A stretch of 46,590 nucleotides of DNA, from the NCBI GenBank assembly GCA_002490835.1, contig DKUU01000017.1, positions 17,784-64,373 of the forward strand, written 5' to 3'. The notes beneath the pieces were generated by a model that worked only from the letters and a program-made list of their open reading frames with translations, did not search any database and was not told the origin of the DNA. The position numbers and the translations under genes were made by a program. The stretch's first letter is position 1. The number at the start of each line of letters is the position of its first letter. Below are positions 24,191-33,624 of this stretch, piece after piece. Source of the stretch: Lachnospiraceae bacterium UBA7196 (GTDB lineage Bacteria; Bacillota; Clostridia; Lachnospirales; Lachnospiraceae).

Positions 24191-26437
24191 CTACGATTTG
24201 CGGTATCTGGCAATCCTTTCATCCGCAATCACGCCCTCAAAATTCATCCCAAATCCAAAATCATAAACATGCCCTTCCTCATCCTGATAGCATTCCATAT
24301 CAAACGCCACGTCTTCCTGCTGCCGTTCCACTGTCTCCATATTCGCGGGCATCTGGATTGGAAGCAGTCCCTCCGGCGTGAATCTGCCGCAAATGACATC
24401 CAGTACCACCTGCGGGCTGACGCCATATTCCAGAAGAAGCGCATCCGTGTGAGGTTCCAACTCTGCCATTATGGTAGGGTTTTTCAATGCCACGATCGTG
24501 ACCACGGGTTTGTCCCCCATCCGCTTTCTCATCTCCAGCACAAGATCCAGATCCCCTTCGTTGGCGGCATGATTCCATTTATCACGGTAACTGCGGTCCG
24601 TAAATCCTTCCAATGGATCCCCGCCTGCCAAACTGGGCTGTCTTGCGGTCACCGCCTGATAAGGCCTGTACTGCAAAGTAACAGGCACATAGCCGTTTCC
24701 GCCCGTCTTCCGGTCCTCTGGATCAAAGCCGCAGGAAATCGGCGACTCGATAAAGCACAGCGCCGCATCGGCCTCCTCCGGGGTATCCACTACCTGAAAA
24801 TATGCCGAAGCAGCTTTCTTCCCGGCAGGGATCACCGTGCGGTCACCCGTCGGCGTACTCATAAAGCTCATATGGGATTTTATAAACCTGTCCGGGATAT
24901 AAACCTTAATTCCCTCTTGTAATGGGAGAGTTTTTCCTCTATTCTTTAAAAGCGTTACCGATCTCAACTGCGACTGATAGCCTTTTTCTATAAACGACTG
25001 ACACCCGACCGTTTGCAGGGATTCCTCCAGATTCAAATACGGATTCTCAAACAGTCCCGTGCGAAAAATATTAAGAAGCAGTCGATATGCTGACTGTCTG
25101 AATCGGGCATCCGCTGCCTCCTCACCGTATTTTTCGCAGAGCATCCGATAAGCTTCCAACACGGGCGCGGCATCATTATTTCCTCCAAACTGATCCACTC
25201 CCGCTTCCAAGGCCTTAAAATGCCGCTGTGCTTCCGTCAGTTTTTCCACACCCCAGCACTTTCCTGCAAACGTTTCTTCCGCTTCTCCTATCTCATGGGT
25301 GATGCCCCAATCCGTGCAGACCACACCCTCGTAACCAAGTTCTTTCCGAAGCAAATCCTGAATCAGATATTTATTGTAAGAATTGCCAACATTTTCCCCG
25401 TATTTTTGATCCAGACCATAGGAGATCGTATAATAGGGCATCACCGCCCCGGCCTTCCTCGTCTTTCCATTCAGGGAAAAAGCGCCTTCCGTAAACGGTT
25501 TCAAATGCTCCTTGTCGTTCCCGCCCGGATAAACTGCATATTTCCCGTAGGCATAATGGGCATCCCGGCCGCCCTCACAAGGGCCGCCGCCCGGAAAATG
25601 CTTCACCATCGTGACAACACTGTCTTTTCCCCAGCCGTCCTCACTGTCCTGCGTCGTCTGAAAGCCATCGCAGTAAGCTTTCCCCATATCGACCGTCATC
25701 TGCGTATGCTCCCCGAACGTATCCGCAAACCGCATCCACCTCGGCTCCGTAGCCAGATCGATCTGCGGGGACAATGCCGTAGTGATCCCCAGCGCACGAT
25801 ACTCTGCGGACGCGATCTCCCCAAATTCCTTCACCAGCGCAGGATCAAAAGATGCGGACAGCCCGATGCCGTTTGCCCACTTGGAAATCGGCTCCCCTGT
25901 CACACCCATGTATTCCGCCGTGGAACCTGTCCCATGCCGCGGGTCCGAGCTGTTGTTTGCCGGAATGCCAAAACCGCAGTTCTCTGCCAGCGCCTGCAGC
26001 TTATTGTTCCAGCGTACCGCTGTCTCCGTACTCTCCAAGCCCATGATCAGCACATGACGCACCTTATCCTTTACAATAAAGCCTTTCTGCTGATCCGTCA
26101 GCTCCCATGGCTTAGCGCTGCTTTCCTCATATTTTTTGCCGCCATAAGTCCCGCCAAACGGTACGGCCGGAACATTCTGATGCGAACTGTACAGCATCAG
26201 ACCCGCAATGTCTTCTATGGAGAGCCTCTGCGCCAAATCCTTCGCCCGCTCCTCGCAGGTCAGCCGCCAGTCCTCGTAGGGCAAAAGTTCTCCTGTCCCA
26301 AGAAAGTCCTTGAAGGCAAAACCGTCCACAGTCAGGATAGCAACTTTGCTTTCTGTGGCGATCCCCAGCGTCGGGCCGTTTTCGTTTTTAATTAAGTTGT
26401 AACCGTCCTGTGGTGTTTTCGTCCATTTGCCATTCAT
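24191..26437 (-). CDS. Glycoside hydrolase family 3 protein (beta-glucosidase-like)
   Basis: A 748-residue GH3 enzyme without a signal peptide, so probably cytoplasmic. The N-terminal barrel has KHFPGGGPCEGGRDAH, the family's KH motif (about residues 285-300). The nucleophile Asp is in GVVCTDWG (about 370-377). RQPSLAGGDPLEGF lies in the C-terminal (alpha/beta)6 sandwich, which ends with GLLPIQMPANMETVE. The fibronectin-III tail of many GH3 proteins is reduced or missing. It acts on beta-glucosides or related beta-linked oligosaccharides; the exact sugar is not readable. AAGGAG is about ten bases before the ATG. No transporter or regulator is adjacent. Confidence 0.9.
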   Translation of the reverse strand: MNGKWTKTPQDGYNLIKNENGPTLGIATESKVAILTVDGFAFKDFLGTGELLPYEDWRLTCEERAKDLAQRLSIEDIAGLMLYSSHQNVPAVPFGGTYGGKKYEESSAKPWELTDQQKGFIVKDKVRHVLIMGLESTETAVRWNNKLQALAENCGFGIPANNSSDPRHGTGSTAEYMGVTGEPISKWANGIGLSASFDPALVKEFGEIASAEYRALGITTALSPQIDLATEPRWMRFADTFGEHTQMTVDMGKAYCDGFQTTQDSEDGWGKDSVVTMVKHFPGGGPCEGGRDAHYAYGKYAVYPGGNDKEHLKPFTEGAFSLNGKTRKAGAVMPYYTISYGLDQKYGENVGNSYNKYLIQDLLRKELGYEGVVCTDWGITHEIGEAEETFAGKCWGVEKLTEAQRHFKALEAGVDQFGGNNDAAPVLEAYRMLCEKYGEEAADARFRQSAYRLLLNIFRTGLFENPYLNLEESLQTVGCQSFIEKGYQSQLRSVTLLKNRGKTLPLQEGIKVYIPDRFIKSHMSFMSTPTGDRTVIPAGKKAASAYFQVVDTPEEADAALCFIESPISCGFDPEDRKTGGNGYVPVTLQYRPYQAVTARQPSLAGGDPLEGFTDRSYRDKWNHAANEGDLDLVLEMRKRMGDKPVVTIVALKNPTIMAELEPHTDALLLEYGVSPQVVLDVICGRFTPEGLLPIQMPANMETVERQQEDVAFDMECYQDEEGHVYDFGFGMNFEGVIADERIARYRKS

Positions 26438-26501
26438 ACGCCGTTCACTCCTTTGTCTGCCTTTTTGATATACTGTCTGCTAAAATCCCGTAATTCATAA
26501 T

Positions 26502-27212
26502 TTAGTAGAACGTTTCCCTGATCTTCCTCATTTCTTTCCAGACATTATCCCCATAATTGCTCACCAGAACGGAAATCATGCCATTATTGGGATTGTATTC
26601 GGAAAGGAAACTCACTCCCGGATCGCAGCCTTGGAAATAGGCAAAGTCTTTCCCGTCAGGATGATCAATGATCCACACGCCGTAACCATAATACCCTTCT
26701 TCCGCGTCAATGCCGTCTCCGCTCTGCTTCTTAAGCATCTCTGAAACAAGCTCCTTTGCAATCAACTTTCCTTCCAGAAGCCCCGTCCAAAAGCGGACGA
26801 TATCCCTGACCGTGATAAACGCGCCGCCCGCTCCCGTGCCCTTGGCATCAACGGAAAATATATTGGTGCGATAGTCATTGGTATCCTGACAATAAATGTA
26901 ATTATTGGCACACTTGGCCGGCAGTCTGTCCAGCTCATAATAACCCGCTGCTTCCATCCCGCATCTGTCAAAAACATGTTCTTTCAGATAGGCGTCAAAC
27001 TCCATGCCTGTCACTTTTTCTATCATCATCGCCAGCAATACATACCCCGTATTATTATACTGAAATCTTTCTCCCTTCGGATACATCATCGGCTTATGTA
27101 TAAAGAGCGGGAGCAGATCGCTGTTATGCCTGATCTTATAATTCGGATAATCCGCCCATAATTCTTCGTATTCCTCCATAACGCTCTCATCAAACAGTTC
27201 CTTAATCTCCAT
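26502..27212 (-). CDS. N-terminally truncated serine hydrolase (class C beta-lactamase-like), probably inactive
   Basis: The 236 residues match the C-terminal two thirds of the class C beta-lactamase / penicillin-binding-protein-like family. The YxN motif is seen in FQYNNTGYVLLAMMIEKVTG, and GTGAGGAFITVRDIVRF is the conserved middle. The upstream SxxK motif carrying the catalytic Ser, plus about 90 residues, is absent. The 78 bp before the start do not encode it in any frame I read. Even so, GGAGAGG sits six bases before the ATG, so it may still be translated. Likely a decayed gene, or a non-catalytic fragment. Confidence 0.75.
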   Translation of the reverse strand: MEIKELFDESVMEEYEELWADYPNYKIRHNSDLLPLFIHKPMMYPKGERFQYNNTGYVLLAMMIEKVTGMEFDAYLKEHVFDRCGMEAAGYYELDRLPAKCANNYIYCQDTNDYRTNIFSVDAKGTGAGGAFITVRDIVRFWTGLLEGKLIAKELVSEMLKKQSGDGIDAEEGYYGYGVWIIDHPDGKDFAYFQGCDPGVSFLSEYNPNNGMISVLVSNYGDNVWKEMRKIRETFY

Positions 27213-27290
27213 TTTAAGCCTCTCCGATTTTCCTATTTACTCTTTCATCCTATCCGAATTTGCTCACAAGGAGCAATCCCCCGCTCTGTT

Positions 27291-28571
27291 TTACATAGGT
27301 ATTACCACGCGGAGGGCAAATATCCCATTCTCCGCCTCAAAGTCGCACAATCCCCTGTTTCTCCCGGCAATGGCACGGATGCTCTGACAGCCATAGCCGT
27401 GGCCTTCCCGTGTAGACACAGGCAGTCCGTCCCGGAACAGAATTTGGCCCTCATAGGGATTCTTGATCTCGATGAGCAACTTGTCCGTCCGGACACCGCA
27501 GATAAACTCCACCCACCGGCGATTTTCTCTCAGCACCCCCACCGCGTTTAAAGCGTTTTCCAGACCGTTGGAGAGCAGGGCGCATAGCTCCGTGTCAGCC
27601 ACAGCCACCGAACCGGGCAGAGCCGTCTCCAGCGTCAGCCGCACCCCCATGCGCTCCGCCTTGGAGGAAAAGGAGGAACACAGCAGATTGACCAGCTCAT
27701 TTTCACAAAAACGCTTAGGGGTGACGGCCTCAATGTCCGCCTGTGACTGCTTGATGTATTCTCTAGCCTGCCGGGGTTTCCCCGCGGCCAGAAAGCCATC
27801 GATGGCGATCAGGTGATGGCGCATGTCGTGGCGGTAGATGACGGCTTGGGCGTCCGCCTGACGCAGGGAGGTCATCTCCACCTCGGCCTGCTTAAGCTGC
27901 GCAGCCATCAGGGAATTGAGCAGCTTCGCCTGCGTCCGCTGCTGAAGCTGATGGCGGTAGGCGGTAGTATAGATCATATAAAAGAGCCCCACCACCGTGG
28001 GAATGGTCTGTGCCACGATCCTGCTGCCGGAATAGAGAACGTCGGAGTAAATCGCAGTGGTGTAGTCAAAAACGCAGTAAATGACCGGCAGTCCGCCAAA
28101 CAGAAACAGGGATCTGGGGGATTCGGTCATAGCGTCCCGGGCGGCCGGTACAAAATAACGCAGCAGGAAGAGGAAGATGGGGGCGATGATGATGGTATAG
28201 AAAACCTGCCCCGCCAGTGCCGATCTGGTGACGGCGGTGACGATGATCTCGCCAAAGCGGGGGAGCTGGCAGCAGAGGTAGCCGGTGCAGATAACCACCA
28301 CCGACATCGCCGCCGGTTCCTTCAGGATAAAGACAAAAATCAGCAGTATAGGGAGGAGGGCAATCAGAGGGTAGATTTGTTTGGTCGTCTGTAAGCCCAG
28401 CGCCAGCCAGGAGACAGTCTGAAGCGCCAGACTGGCAGGCCAGTATACCGCGAAGAAAACGACCCGCCTCCGCTTCTCTTCCCAGCCCTTGAGTATGCAC
28501 AGCATCAGAAACGAGCCGAAAAAAAACGCCAGCCCGTAATTGACCCCTTCGAGTATTTCCACAAGCTCCAT
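27291..28571 (-). CDS. Orphan GHKL sensor histidine kinase with six membrane helices
   Basis: A 426-residue AgrC-like kinase. Six or seven membrane helices fill about residues 1-205. A coiled segment leads to the phosphoacceptor His in YRHDMRHHLIAIDG, then the N-box LLSNGLENALNAV and the G-box EGHGYGCQSIRAIAG. The longest frame extends to 28664; ATG 28571 (MELVEILEG) fits the usual N-terminus and has GGCGGGA upstream. No response regulator is adjacent, which is unusual for this class. Base composition is higher than neighbours (about 57% GC in one line counted), which points to a separate origin. Confidence 0.85.
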   Translation of the reverse strand: MELVEILEGVNYGLAFFFGSFLMLCILKGWEEKRRRVVFFAVYWPASLALQTVSWLALGLQTTKQIYPLIALLPILLIFVFILKEPAAMSVVVICTGYLCCQLPRFGEIIVTAVTRSALAGQVFYTIIIAPIFLFLLRYFVPAARDAMTESPRSLFLFGGLPVIYCVFDYTTAIYSDVLYSGSRIVAQTIPTVVGLFYMIYTTAYRHQLQQRTQAKLLNSLMAAQLKQAEVEMTSLRQADAQAVIYRHDMRHHLIAIDGFLAAGKPRQAREYIKQSQADIEAVTPKRFCENELVNLLCSSFSSKAERMGVRLTLETALPGSVAVADTELCALLSNGLENALNAVGVLRENRRWVEFICGVRTDKLLIEIKNPYEGQILFRDGLPVSTREGHGYGCQSIRAIAGRNRGLCDFEAENGIFALRVVIPM

Positions 28572-28668
28572 AATCCCGCCGTCCCCTTTCAAAAGCCTAA
28601 ATTCGCATAAAATGAAGTATACCACAAAGCGGGGCGGTTGGGAAGCCGTCCTTTCCGCAGGCAATTTT

Positions 28669-29019
28669 CTATCTCTCTATCAGAATCCCTTTCATATATT
28701 CCGTCTCATTATGGGTTTTATAGACGATCTCCTTTTCTTCCTCCGTACAGCCGATCAGTATTTTGATCTCGGAATCTCTCTTCATGAGATCAACGATACA
28801 CATGACAGCCTCAACCCTTTTATCCGCTTTCGTACCAACCCAAACATCAATCCCCGCTCCATCCATAGAAGACGTGTTTTCCAAATAGCCGTAATCCACC
28901 TGATAGATGAAATCCGGGAACCTCGGATGCGCCGTTCCCTTGGGTCTGTCTATTATGATCTTGGATTGACTGACCAATTCATCCAATGCCTTCCAGAAAT
29001 CACTGTTATAAGTATCCAT
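28669..29019 (-). CDS. Short inorganic pyrophosphatase-like protein
   Basis: A 116-residue protein resembling the core of soluble family I inorganic pyrophosphatase. SKIIIDRPKGTAHPRFPDF (about residues 17-35) and YQVDYGYLE match the RPKGS...YPVDYGYL region. DGAGIDVWVG aligns with the metal-binding DGDPLDV signature, but two of the acidic residues are not conserved. The family is usually about 170 residues or more, so activity is doubtful. ATG 29019 has GGGGGAG as ribosome binding site; an in-frame ATG at 29031 overlaps it. No obvious operon partner. Confidence 0.7.
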   Translation of the reverse strand: MDTYNSDFWKALDELVSQSKIIIDRPKGTAHPRFPDFIYQVDYGYLENTSSMDGAGIDVWVGTKADKRVEAVMCIVDLMKRDSEIKILIGCTEEEKEIVYKTHNETEYMKGILIER

Positions 29020-29169
29020 TTTCTCCCCCATTTATATCGATCTCACATTTATGCTATTTGTAGAATATTATAGCTTATCTGCAAACAGTTCGCAAACCCT
29101 TGAAACCGCTAAGCCCATAGTATTCTCTTTCGCCCCTGCCTTATCACATATCTTCGTATATGTGTGGGT

Positions 29170-29973
29170 CTACGCCCCGGTACTGCCATACCGTCTCAGC
29201 CCAAGGCGCCACAAACCGTAAGCAATCCCGCCATTGACCAGCGCAATCACCGGCGACAGATGTCCCATATAAGAATCAGCCCCTCCCTTCCCCAGCAGCA
29301 CTGCCACGGGATAGTATCCTGTAAACGCATACGGAACGGCAAACGTAAGGACTATCTGCACCCCTTTTCCATAGATGGGAAGCGGGTAATCACAAAAATT
29401 TTTCAGCCCGTAAGTATTATTTGTCAGCAATGACACGATCTCCTCACTTTTTACGGTCCAAAAACTGACTGCTCCGGTGATGACGGTAATTGATGAGAAA
29501 ATAACAAACGCCGCAAAAAGGCTGATGCAGTAGAAAATGACCCGCTCCTTTGTCCAATTGATCTGCAGTTTTTTCATGCTGTATCCCCAAAAGAAAACGG
29601 AAAGGAACAACCGCGGCAGAAACGTATATTGAAACTGCTGCAAAACCAAATAGACAAACGGACCGACCGGCCTTGTCAGGTACAGATCGAGCTTGCCCGT
29701 ACGCACCAATTCCCCCATATCCCGCATCGGGCTCCAAAAGAAAAAGCAACTAAAGGAATAGGCCAGCCAGCTAGTCGTAAACATAAAAAGCACTTCATAC
29801 TTACTCCACCCCGCAATGGTTTCAAACTGATTAAAGATCACTCCGAACCCCGCAAAATAAACGCCGATCAGTATTGTATTGGCAAGTAATTCCAATAGCA
29901 GCGCAAAATGGTACTCCAATTTTCCTTTCATATATACGATCACAAACCGCAGATACAATCTGAAATATTTCAT
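29170..29973 (-). CDS. ABC-2 type permease (second)
   Basis: A 267-residue membrane protein with six predicted helices of the ABC-2 PF06182 group. Recognisable pieces are GELVRTGKLDLYLTRPVGPF in the cytoplasmic loop and the C-terminal FAVPYAFTGYYPVAVLLGKG. Such permeases pair with a second similar one and a CcmA-like ATPase to export hydrophobic compounds or peptides. The three genes run 30841-31665, 29996-30844, 29170-29973 in order. AAGGGA precedes the ATG. The last gene of the operon; a short hairpin lies at 29147-29166. Confidence 0.88.
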   Translation of the reverse strand: MKYFRLYLRFVIVYMKGKLEYHFALLLELLANTILIGVYFAGFGVIFNQFETIAGWSKYEVLFMFTTSWLAYSFSCFFFWSPMRDMGELVRTGKLDLYLTRPVGPFVYLVLQQFQYTFLPRLFLSVFFWGYSMKKLQINWTKERVIFYCISLFAAFVIFSSITVITGAVSFWTVKSEEIVSLLTNNTYGLKNFCDYPLPIYGKGVQIVLTFAVPYAFTGYYPVAVLLGKGGADSYMGHLSPVIALVNGGIAYGLWRLGLRRYGSTGA

Positions 29974-29995
29974 TGATTTTCTTCCCTTTCAATCT

Positions 29996-30844
29996 TCAAC
30001 CACCCTGCACAACAAGCTTTTTTCTGCCCACCCGCCATAAAAACAGGGAAAAGCCATACAGGATGACCAGCCACACCATCTGCACGCTAACAGACTGCCA
30101 AATCACCTTCCGCTTCATTTCCGTTGTTAAAATGGAAACCGGAATCGCATAGACCGCGCGGAACGGAAGCCATAAATTGATGCGGTACAAAAGCTCCGGA
30201 AACAGGGTGACCGGAATCCACACGCCGGACAAAAGCCTGTAAACCGCGCCCAAAAACATATTGACCGGCCACGTTACGATCAGCCAAAACGCAAGCAGCC
30301 CGATGATGAGAGAATAGAGAAACTGAATGCCATACGCAAGAAATAAAGAAAGAATGCCATATCCAAGCTGATCGATGCACATTAATTGCATCCCTGTCCC
30401 AGCGCTCCATTCTTGCAGAAATGGAAGTCGTAACCCGTCAGCCCCGCACCATTGCATCGTTACCGTTGTAAGTACAATCAGCGGCAGCGTGCAGCATATC
30501 ATTTTAACGGCGGTATCTCCCACATGCCTTGCAAAGAGCATCCGTTTGAACCCAATCGGGCGGATCAATTCTATCGCGATATTTCCCGACTGAATCTGCG
30601 CATTGATCTTTTCTGTCACATTGCATTCCATAATTGTCGAAACGATGGTTGCTATTATGATATACCGCAGCGTATCCGTTCGATTGATTGTCGGTTTTTC
30701 CAAGCAGTCAGAAAACAGGGCTTTCCATATGCAAAATTGGAGATACAGATATAGGACTTTTGAAAATAATCCTGCCCAGACTGCACCCGGATATACGAGC
30801 TGTTCTTTCATGCCAATCGTCATATGATCCACATATTTTCTCAT
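29996..30844 (-). CDS. ABC-2 type permease (first)
   Basis: A 282-residue permease of the same ABC-2 group as its neighbour, with about six membrane helices. The loop QSGNIAIELIRPIGFKRML corresponds to the LxRPxG segment of the partner permease. Its start codon overlaps the ATPase stop by 4 bp (ATGA), so the two are translationally coupled. The 22-bp gap to the second permease also indicates one transcript. Substrate unknown. Confidence 0.88.
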   Translation of the reverse strand: MRKYVDHMTIGMKEQLVYPGAVWAGLFSKVLYLYLQFCIWKALFSDCLEKPTINRTDTLRYIIIATIVSTIMECNVTEKINAQIQSGNIAIELIRPIGFKRMLFARHVGDTAVKMICCTLPLIVLTTVTMQWCGADGLRLPFLQEWSAGTGMQLMCIDQLGYGILSLFLAYGIQFLYSLIIGLLAFWLIVTWPVNMFLGAVYRLLSGVWIPVTLFPELLYRINLWLPFRAVYAIPVSILTTEMKRKVIWQSVSVQMVWLVILYGFSLFLWRVGRKKLVVQGG

Positions 30845-31665
30845 AAGAAACTCCCTTCATAAATTTGCTTAATGATATGTTCAAGCTCAATCTCTCCTGT
30901 TGCCGACGTTTCACCGCACTGCGCAAGATACTGCTCCTTCATCCCCTGCAGCGTTCCGTCATAGAGCAGGCTTCCCCTGTCTATCACAAGCATTTTGTGA
31001 CACAAGGCTTCGATATCCGAAACATCATGTGTTGTTAAGACCACCGTTGTATGGCGCTCCCGATTAATGACTTTGATAAACTCCCTTATCCTGTCCTTTG
31101 CCAGAACGTCGATCCCGATGGTCGGCTCATCTAAGAACAGAATTTCCGGGTCATATAATAAGGCCGCGGCCAGATCCGCCTTCGTTCTCTGCCCAAGACT
31201 GAGCAATCGCGGCGGCTGATACAGATACTCCTTCAGATTCAGAAGCTCAGAAAAAATGTCCATATTTTTACGATAGGTTTGTTCTGAAATGCTGTACATA
31301 TCCCTAAACAGTCGAAAGGATTCCACGATCGGAATATCCCAGCACAACACGCTTCTCTGTCCGAATACAACGCCGATCTGCATAAGGATATCCCGACGGT
31401 TTTTCCGGTAATCCATCCCCCTGATCCGTATGCTGCCCTGATCCGGCGTCAGAATCCCGGTCAGCATCTTCACTGTTGTCGATTTCCCCGCGCCGTTCGA
31501 ACCGATCAGCCCGACAATCTCTCCTTTGGGAATAGAAAAAGAAATATCCCTCACCGCTTCGATCTGCAAATATCTCTTTGCGGCAAACAGGCCGCCCTCG
31601 CGATTTCTTACCTGAAAGGTTTTTTTGAGATTTTTCACTTCAATACTGTAATCATCCGGACGCAT
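30841..31665 (-). CDS. ABC transporter ATPase (CcmA/DrrA-like)
   Basis: A 274-residue free-standing ABC ATPase. Walker A is GLIGSNGAGKSTTVKML, the signature is LLSLGQRTKADLAAALL, Walker B is EILFLDEPTIGIDVLAK, and the switch His is in VVLTTHDVSDIEAL. The YLQIEAVRDISFSIPKGEI opening and the overall layout match ATPases that energise ABC-2 exporters. It is the first gene of the three-gene operon. AGGAGGAG lies upstream of ATG 31665. A promoter is at 31691-31719. A LysR gene is divergent and may control this operon. Confidence 0.93.
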   Translation of the reverse strand: MRPDDYSIEVKNLKKTFQVRNREGGLFAAKRYLQIEAVRDISFSIPKGEIVGLIGSNGAGKSTTVKMLTGILTPDQGSIRIRGMDYRKNRRDILMQIGVVFGQRSVLCWDIPIVESFRLFRDMYSISEQTYRKNMDIFSELLNLKEYLYQPPRLLSLGQRTKADLAAALLYDPEILFLDEPTIGIDVLAKDRIREFIKVINRERHTTVVLTTHDVSDIEALCHKMLVIDRGSLLYDGTLQGMKEQYLAQCGETSATGEIELEHIIKQIYEGSFL

Positions 31666-31690
31666 CTTGCATTTCTCCTCCTTTTTTCGT

Positions 31691-31719
31691 ATGATAACAC
31701 TATACCAATCATTAGTAAA
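31691..31719 (-). promoter_or_regulatory. Promoter of the ABC-2 exporter operon
   Basis: On the minus strand TTTACT (31714-31719), 17 nt, TATCAT (31691-31696). The AT-rich 31725-31751, between this and the divergent LysR gene, is a natural place for LysR binding. Confidence 0.5.
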
Positions 31720-31768
31720 ACTGAATTAATCTATTGATATATTCAACTATTTTGATGGGAGAAATACA

Positions 31769-32647
31769 ATGACACTTACGCAGCTTTCCACGTTACTAAC
31801 GATCGTAGAAACCGGAAGCTTTACTGCAGCCGCTGACCGGCTTGGCTATGCACAGTCAACGATCACGACCCAGATTAAGCAATTGGAAACCGAGCTGAAC
31901 TGTCTGCTCTTTGAAAGACTCGGCAAAGGCCTGATCCTTACGCAGGACGGGACGCATTTGGCCGAATATTCAAGGAAGATGCTGCAGCTTGAGCGGGAAA
32001 TACGGTTTCATCTCCCGTCCACAAAAGAACCCTGCGGAACGCTGTATGTGGGCGTCTCCGAATCGCTGTGCTATCAGAAACTGCCCGCCGTTTTATCGAC
32101 ATTTAGGGAACAGTGTCCACAGGTGGAAATCCAACTGAAATTCATTACCCACGACACCTTTCCCTCGCTGCTGAAAAAGGGAGAGCTGGATCTGGTCTAC
32201 ACCCTGAATCCATCCATCGATCTGCCGGAATTGAAAAAACTGTATCAAAGAGAAGAAAGACTTGGCTTTTATGTCAGTCCCGATCACCCCCTTGCAGACA
32301 GGGAACAGGTGACCGAAAAAGATCTCGACCATATGCCGCTGCTCTTAACTGATGAAAATTGTAATTTCCGTAAAATGCTTTTAGACGCCTTACGGGAAAA
32401 GAATATCGCGCCAAAGGTGGTCCTCGGAACAAGCCACAAGGAGATCCTCAAGCAATTTGCAATCGACCGCTTTGGCATTGCCTTTATTCCGGATATCACC
32501 GCGGAAAAAGAAGTAAAATCCGGCGCTCTCAAAAGGCTTTCTTGGTGCGGGAAGGATTTCCCCGTTTATGCGCAGGTCTTTATCCATAAAGATAAAGCGC
32601 TTAATACGACGCTAGACCGGCTCATCAGGATCATACTCTCTTCTTAA
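31769..32647 (+). CDS. LysR-family transcriptional regulator
   Basis: A 292-residue LysR-type regulator. The DNA-binding helix-turn-helix is SFTAAADRLGYAQSTITTQIK, followed by LNCLLFERLGKGLILTQDG. The effector-binding domain runs from about residue 90. GGGAG precedes the ATG. It is transcribed away from the ABC-2 exporter operon, from a shared 103-bp region, so control of that exporter is likely (inference). Its 3' end overlaps the convergent acetyltransferase gene by 36 bp. Confidence 0.93.
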   Translation: MTLTQLSTLLTIVETGSFTAAADRLGYAQSTITTQIKQLETELNCLLFERLGKGLILTQDGTHLAEYSRKMLQLEREIRFHLPSTKEPCGTLYVGVSESLCYQKLPAVLSTFREQCPQVEIQLKFITHDTFPSLLKKGELDLVYTLNPSIDLPELKKLYQREERLGFYVSPDHPLADREQVTEKDLDHMPLLLTDENCNFRKMLLDALREKNIAPKVVLGTSHKEILKQFAIDRFGIAFIPDITAEKEVKSGALKRLSWCGKDFPVYAQVFIHKDKALNTTLDRLIRIILSS

Positions 32648-33175
32648 TATGCCATATTGAAGATCGTCGCCCCAAGTGCCGTCCTTGCGCCTGATATGTT
32701 CCCGCAAAACCGCTTCCCGCTTCATTCCTGCCTTTTCTAAGACTCTGGCGGAGCCAATATTTTCACTGTCACAGCCTGCAATAATCTTTCGATAGTGAAC
32801 CTCATCAAACAAAAACCGTATCACTGCCTTTGCCGCTTCCGTGATATATCCCTGCCCCCAATAATCATATCCCAGCACATAGGCAATTCCCGCGATTTCC
32901 AAATCATCATCCGCATAGCATACGCTGATCGAGCCGATGACTTTTTGATCCAGTTCGATAATCCAGTTATAATCAGACAATTGATCCCTGCTGACCATAT
33001 ATCCTACATAAGCTTTGGTATCTTCTATTTTCTCATGCGCATACCAGCTGGTATATTCTGCCACACGCTCATCGCTCGTCCAAGTCGCAAAAACTTCTTC
33101 CGCATCGCTTGTCTGAAACTTCCTCAGTCGTAAGCGGTTTGTATTGATCTCAATCGTGCCTTTGTGTTCCAGCAT
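32612..33175 (-). CDS. GNAT acetyltransferase, RimJ/RimL-like
   Basis: A 187-residue acetyltransferase of the Acetyltransf_3 (RimJ/RimL) type. IEINTNRLRLRKFQTSDAEEV is the typical opening (about residues 7-20 of it visible as TNRLRLRKF), and LGYDYWGQGYITEAAKAVI is the acetyl-CoA motif. CDSENIGSARVLEKAGM is the late conserved helix. The longest frame goes to 33238, but ATG 33175 has GAGGG eight bases upstream and gives the normal N-terminus. It probably acetylates a protein N-terminus or a small amine; not resolvable. Confidence 0.87.
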   Translation of the reverse strand: MLEHKGTIEINTNRLRLRKFQTSDAEEVFATWTSDERVAEYTSWYAHEKIEDTKAYVGYMVSRDQLSDYNWIIELDQKVIGSISVCYADDDLEIAGIAYVLGYDYWGQGYITEAAKAVIRFLFDEVHYRKIIAGCDSENIGSARVLEKAGMKREAVLREHIRRKDGTWGDDLQYGILRREYDPDEPV

Positions 33176-33234
33176 TGATAATCCCTCATACCTTCCACGA
33201 TTTACAAAATGGCTTTGTTTTTTCCATAGACCGT

Positions 33235-33624
33235 TCATTTTGGAAAACCATAGAGCCCAAAATAAACAATCATAGAAATCATGTCTATCAAAACAAGTAT
33301 CCCGAAAAGAATCGCTGTGATTTTCAAGCCTCGTTTTGCCTTTTTCTTATTTTCTTCCGTCAATACCTTTTGTTGTAATTCATTTATGATTTCTGACTTA
33401 TCCGCGCTTTTCCCGGTTTCCATCGGTATCTTATCCATCACCAATTCATCCAGAGAAATTACAAACAGATTGCTGATTGCAGTCAACTTTTCCATATCAG
33501 GCGTCGAGTCTCCCAACTCCCATTTGGAAACCGTTTGTCGAGACACATTTAAGCGGTTCGCAAGTTCTTCCTGCGATAATCCCTTTTGTTTGCGGAGCTG
33601 ATATAATTTATCATGAAATTCCAT
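33235..33624 (-). CDS. XRE-family regulator with a C-terminal membrane helix
   Basis: A 129-residue protein. The XRE domain (about 5-60) has KGLSQEELANRLNVSRQ, a textbook helix-turn-helix, then SKWELGDSTPDMEKL. A charged linker leads to one hydrophobic helix (ITAILFGILVLIDMISMIV, about 103-121), so the protein is probably membrane-anchored. Its start overlaps the end of the CPBP protease gene by 14 bp; the pair is likely co-transcribed and translationally coupled. This suggests a membrane-linked regulator controlled with, or by, the protease (inference). Confidence 0.88.
   Translation of the reverse strand: MEFHDKLYQLRKQKGLSQEELANRLNVSRQTVSKWELGDSTPDMEKLTAISNLFVISLDELVMDKIPMETGKSADKSEIINELQQKVLTEENKKKAKRGLKITAILFGILVLIDMISMIVYFGLYGFPK

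Noticed and set aside
25220..26395. Long open frame (391 codons) on the plus strand
   Set aside because: It lies antisense inside the GH3 gene and has no motif or ribosome binding site.
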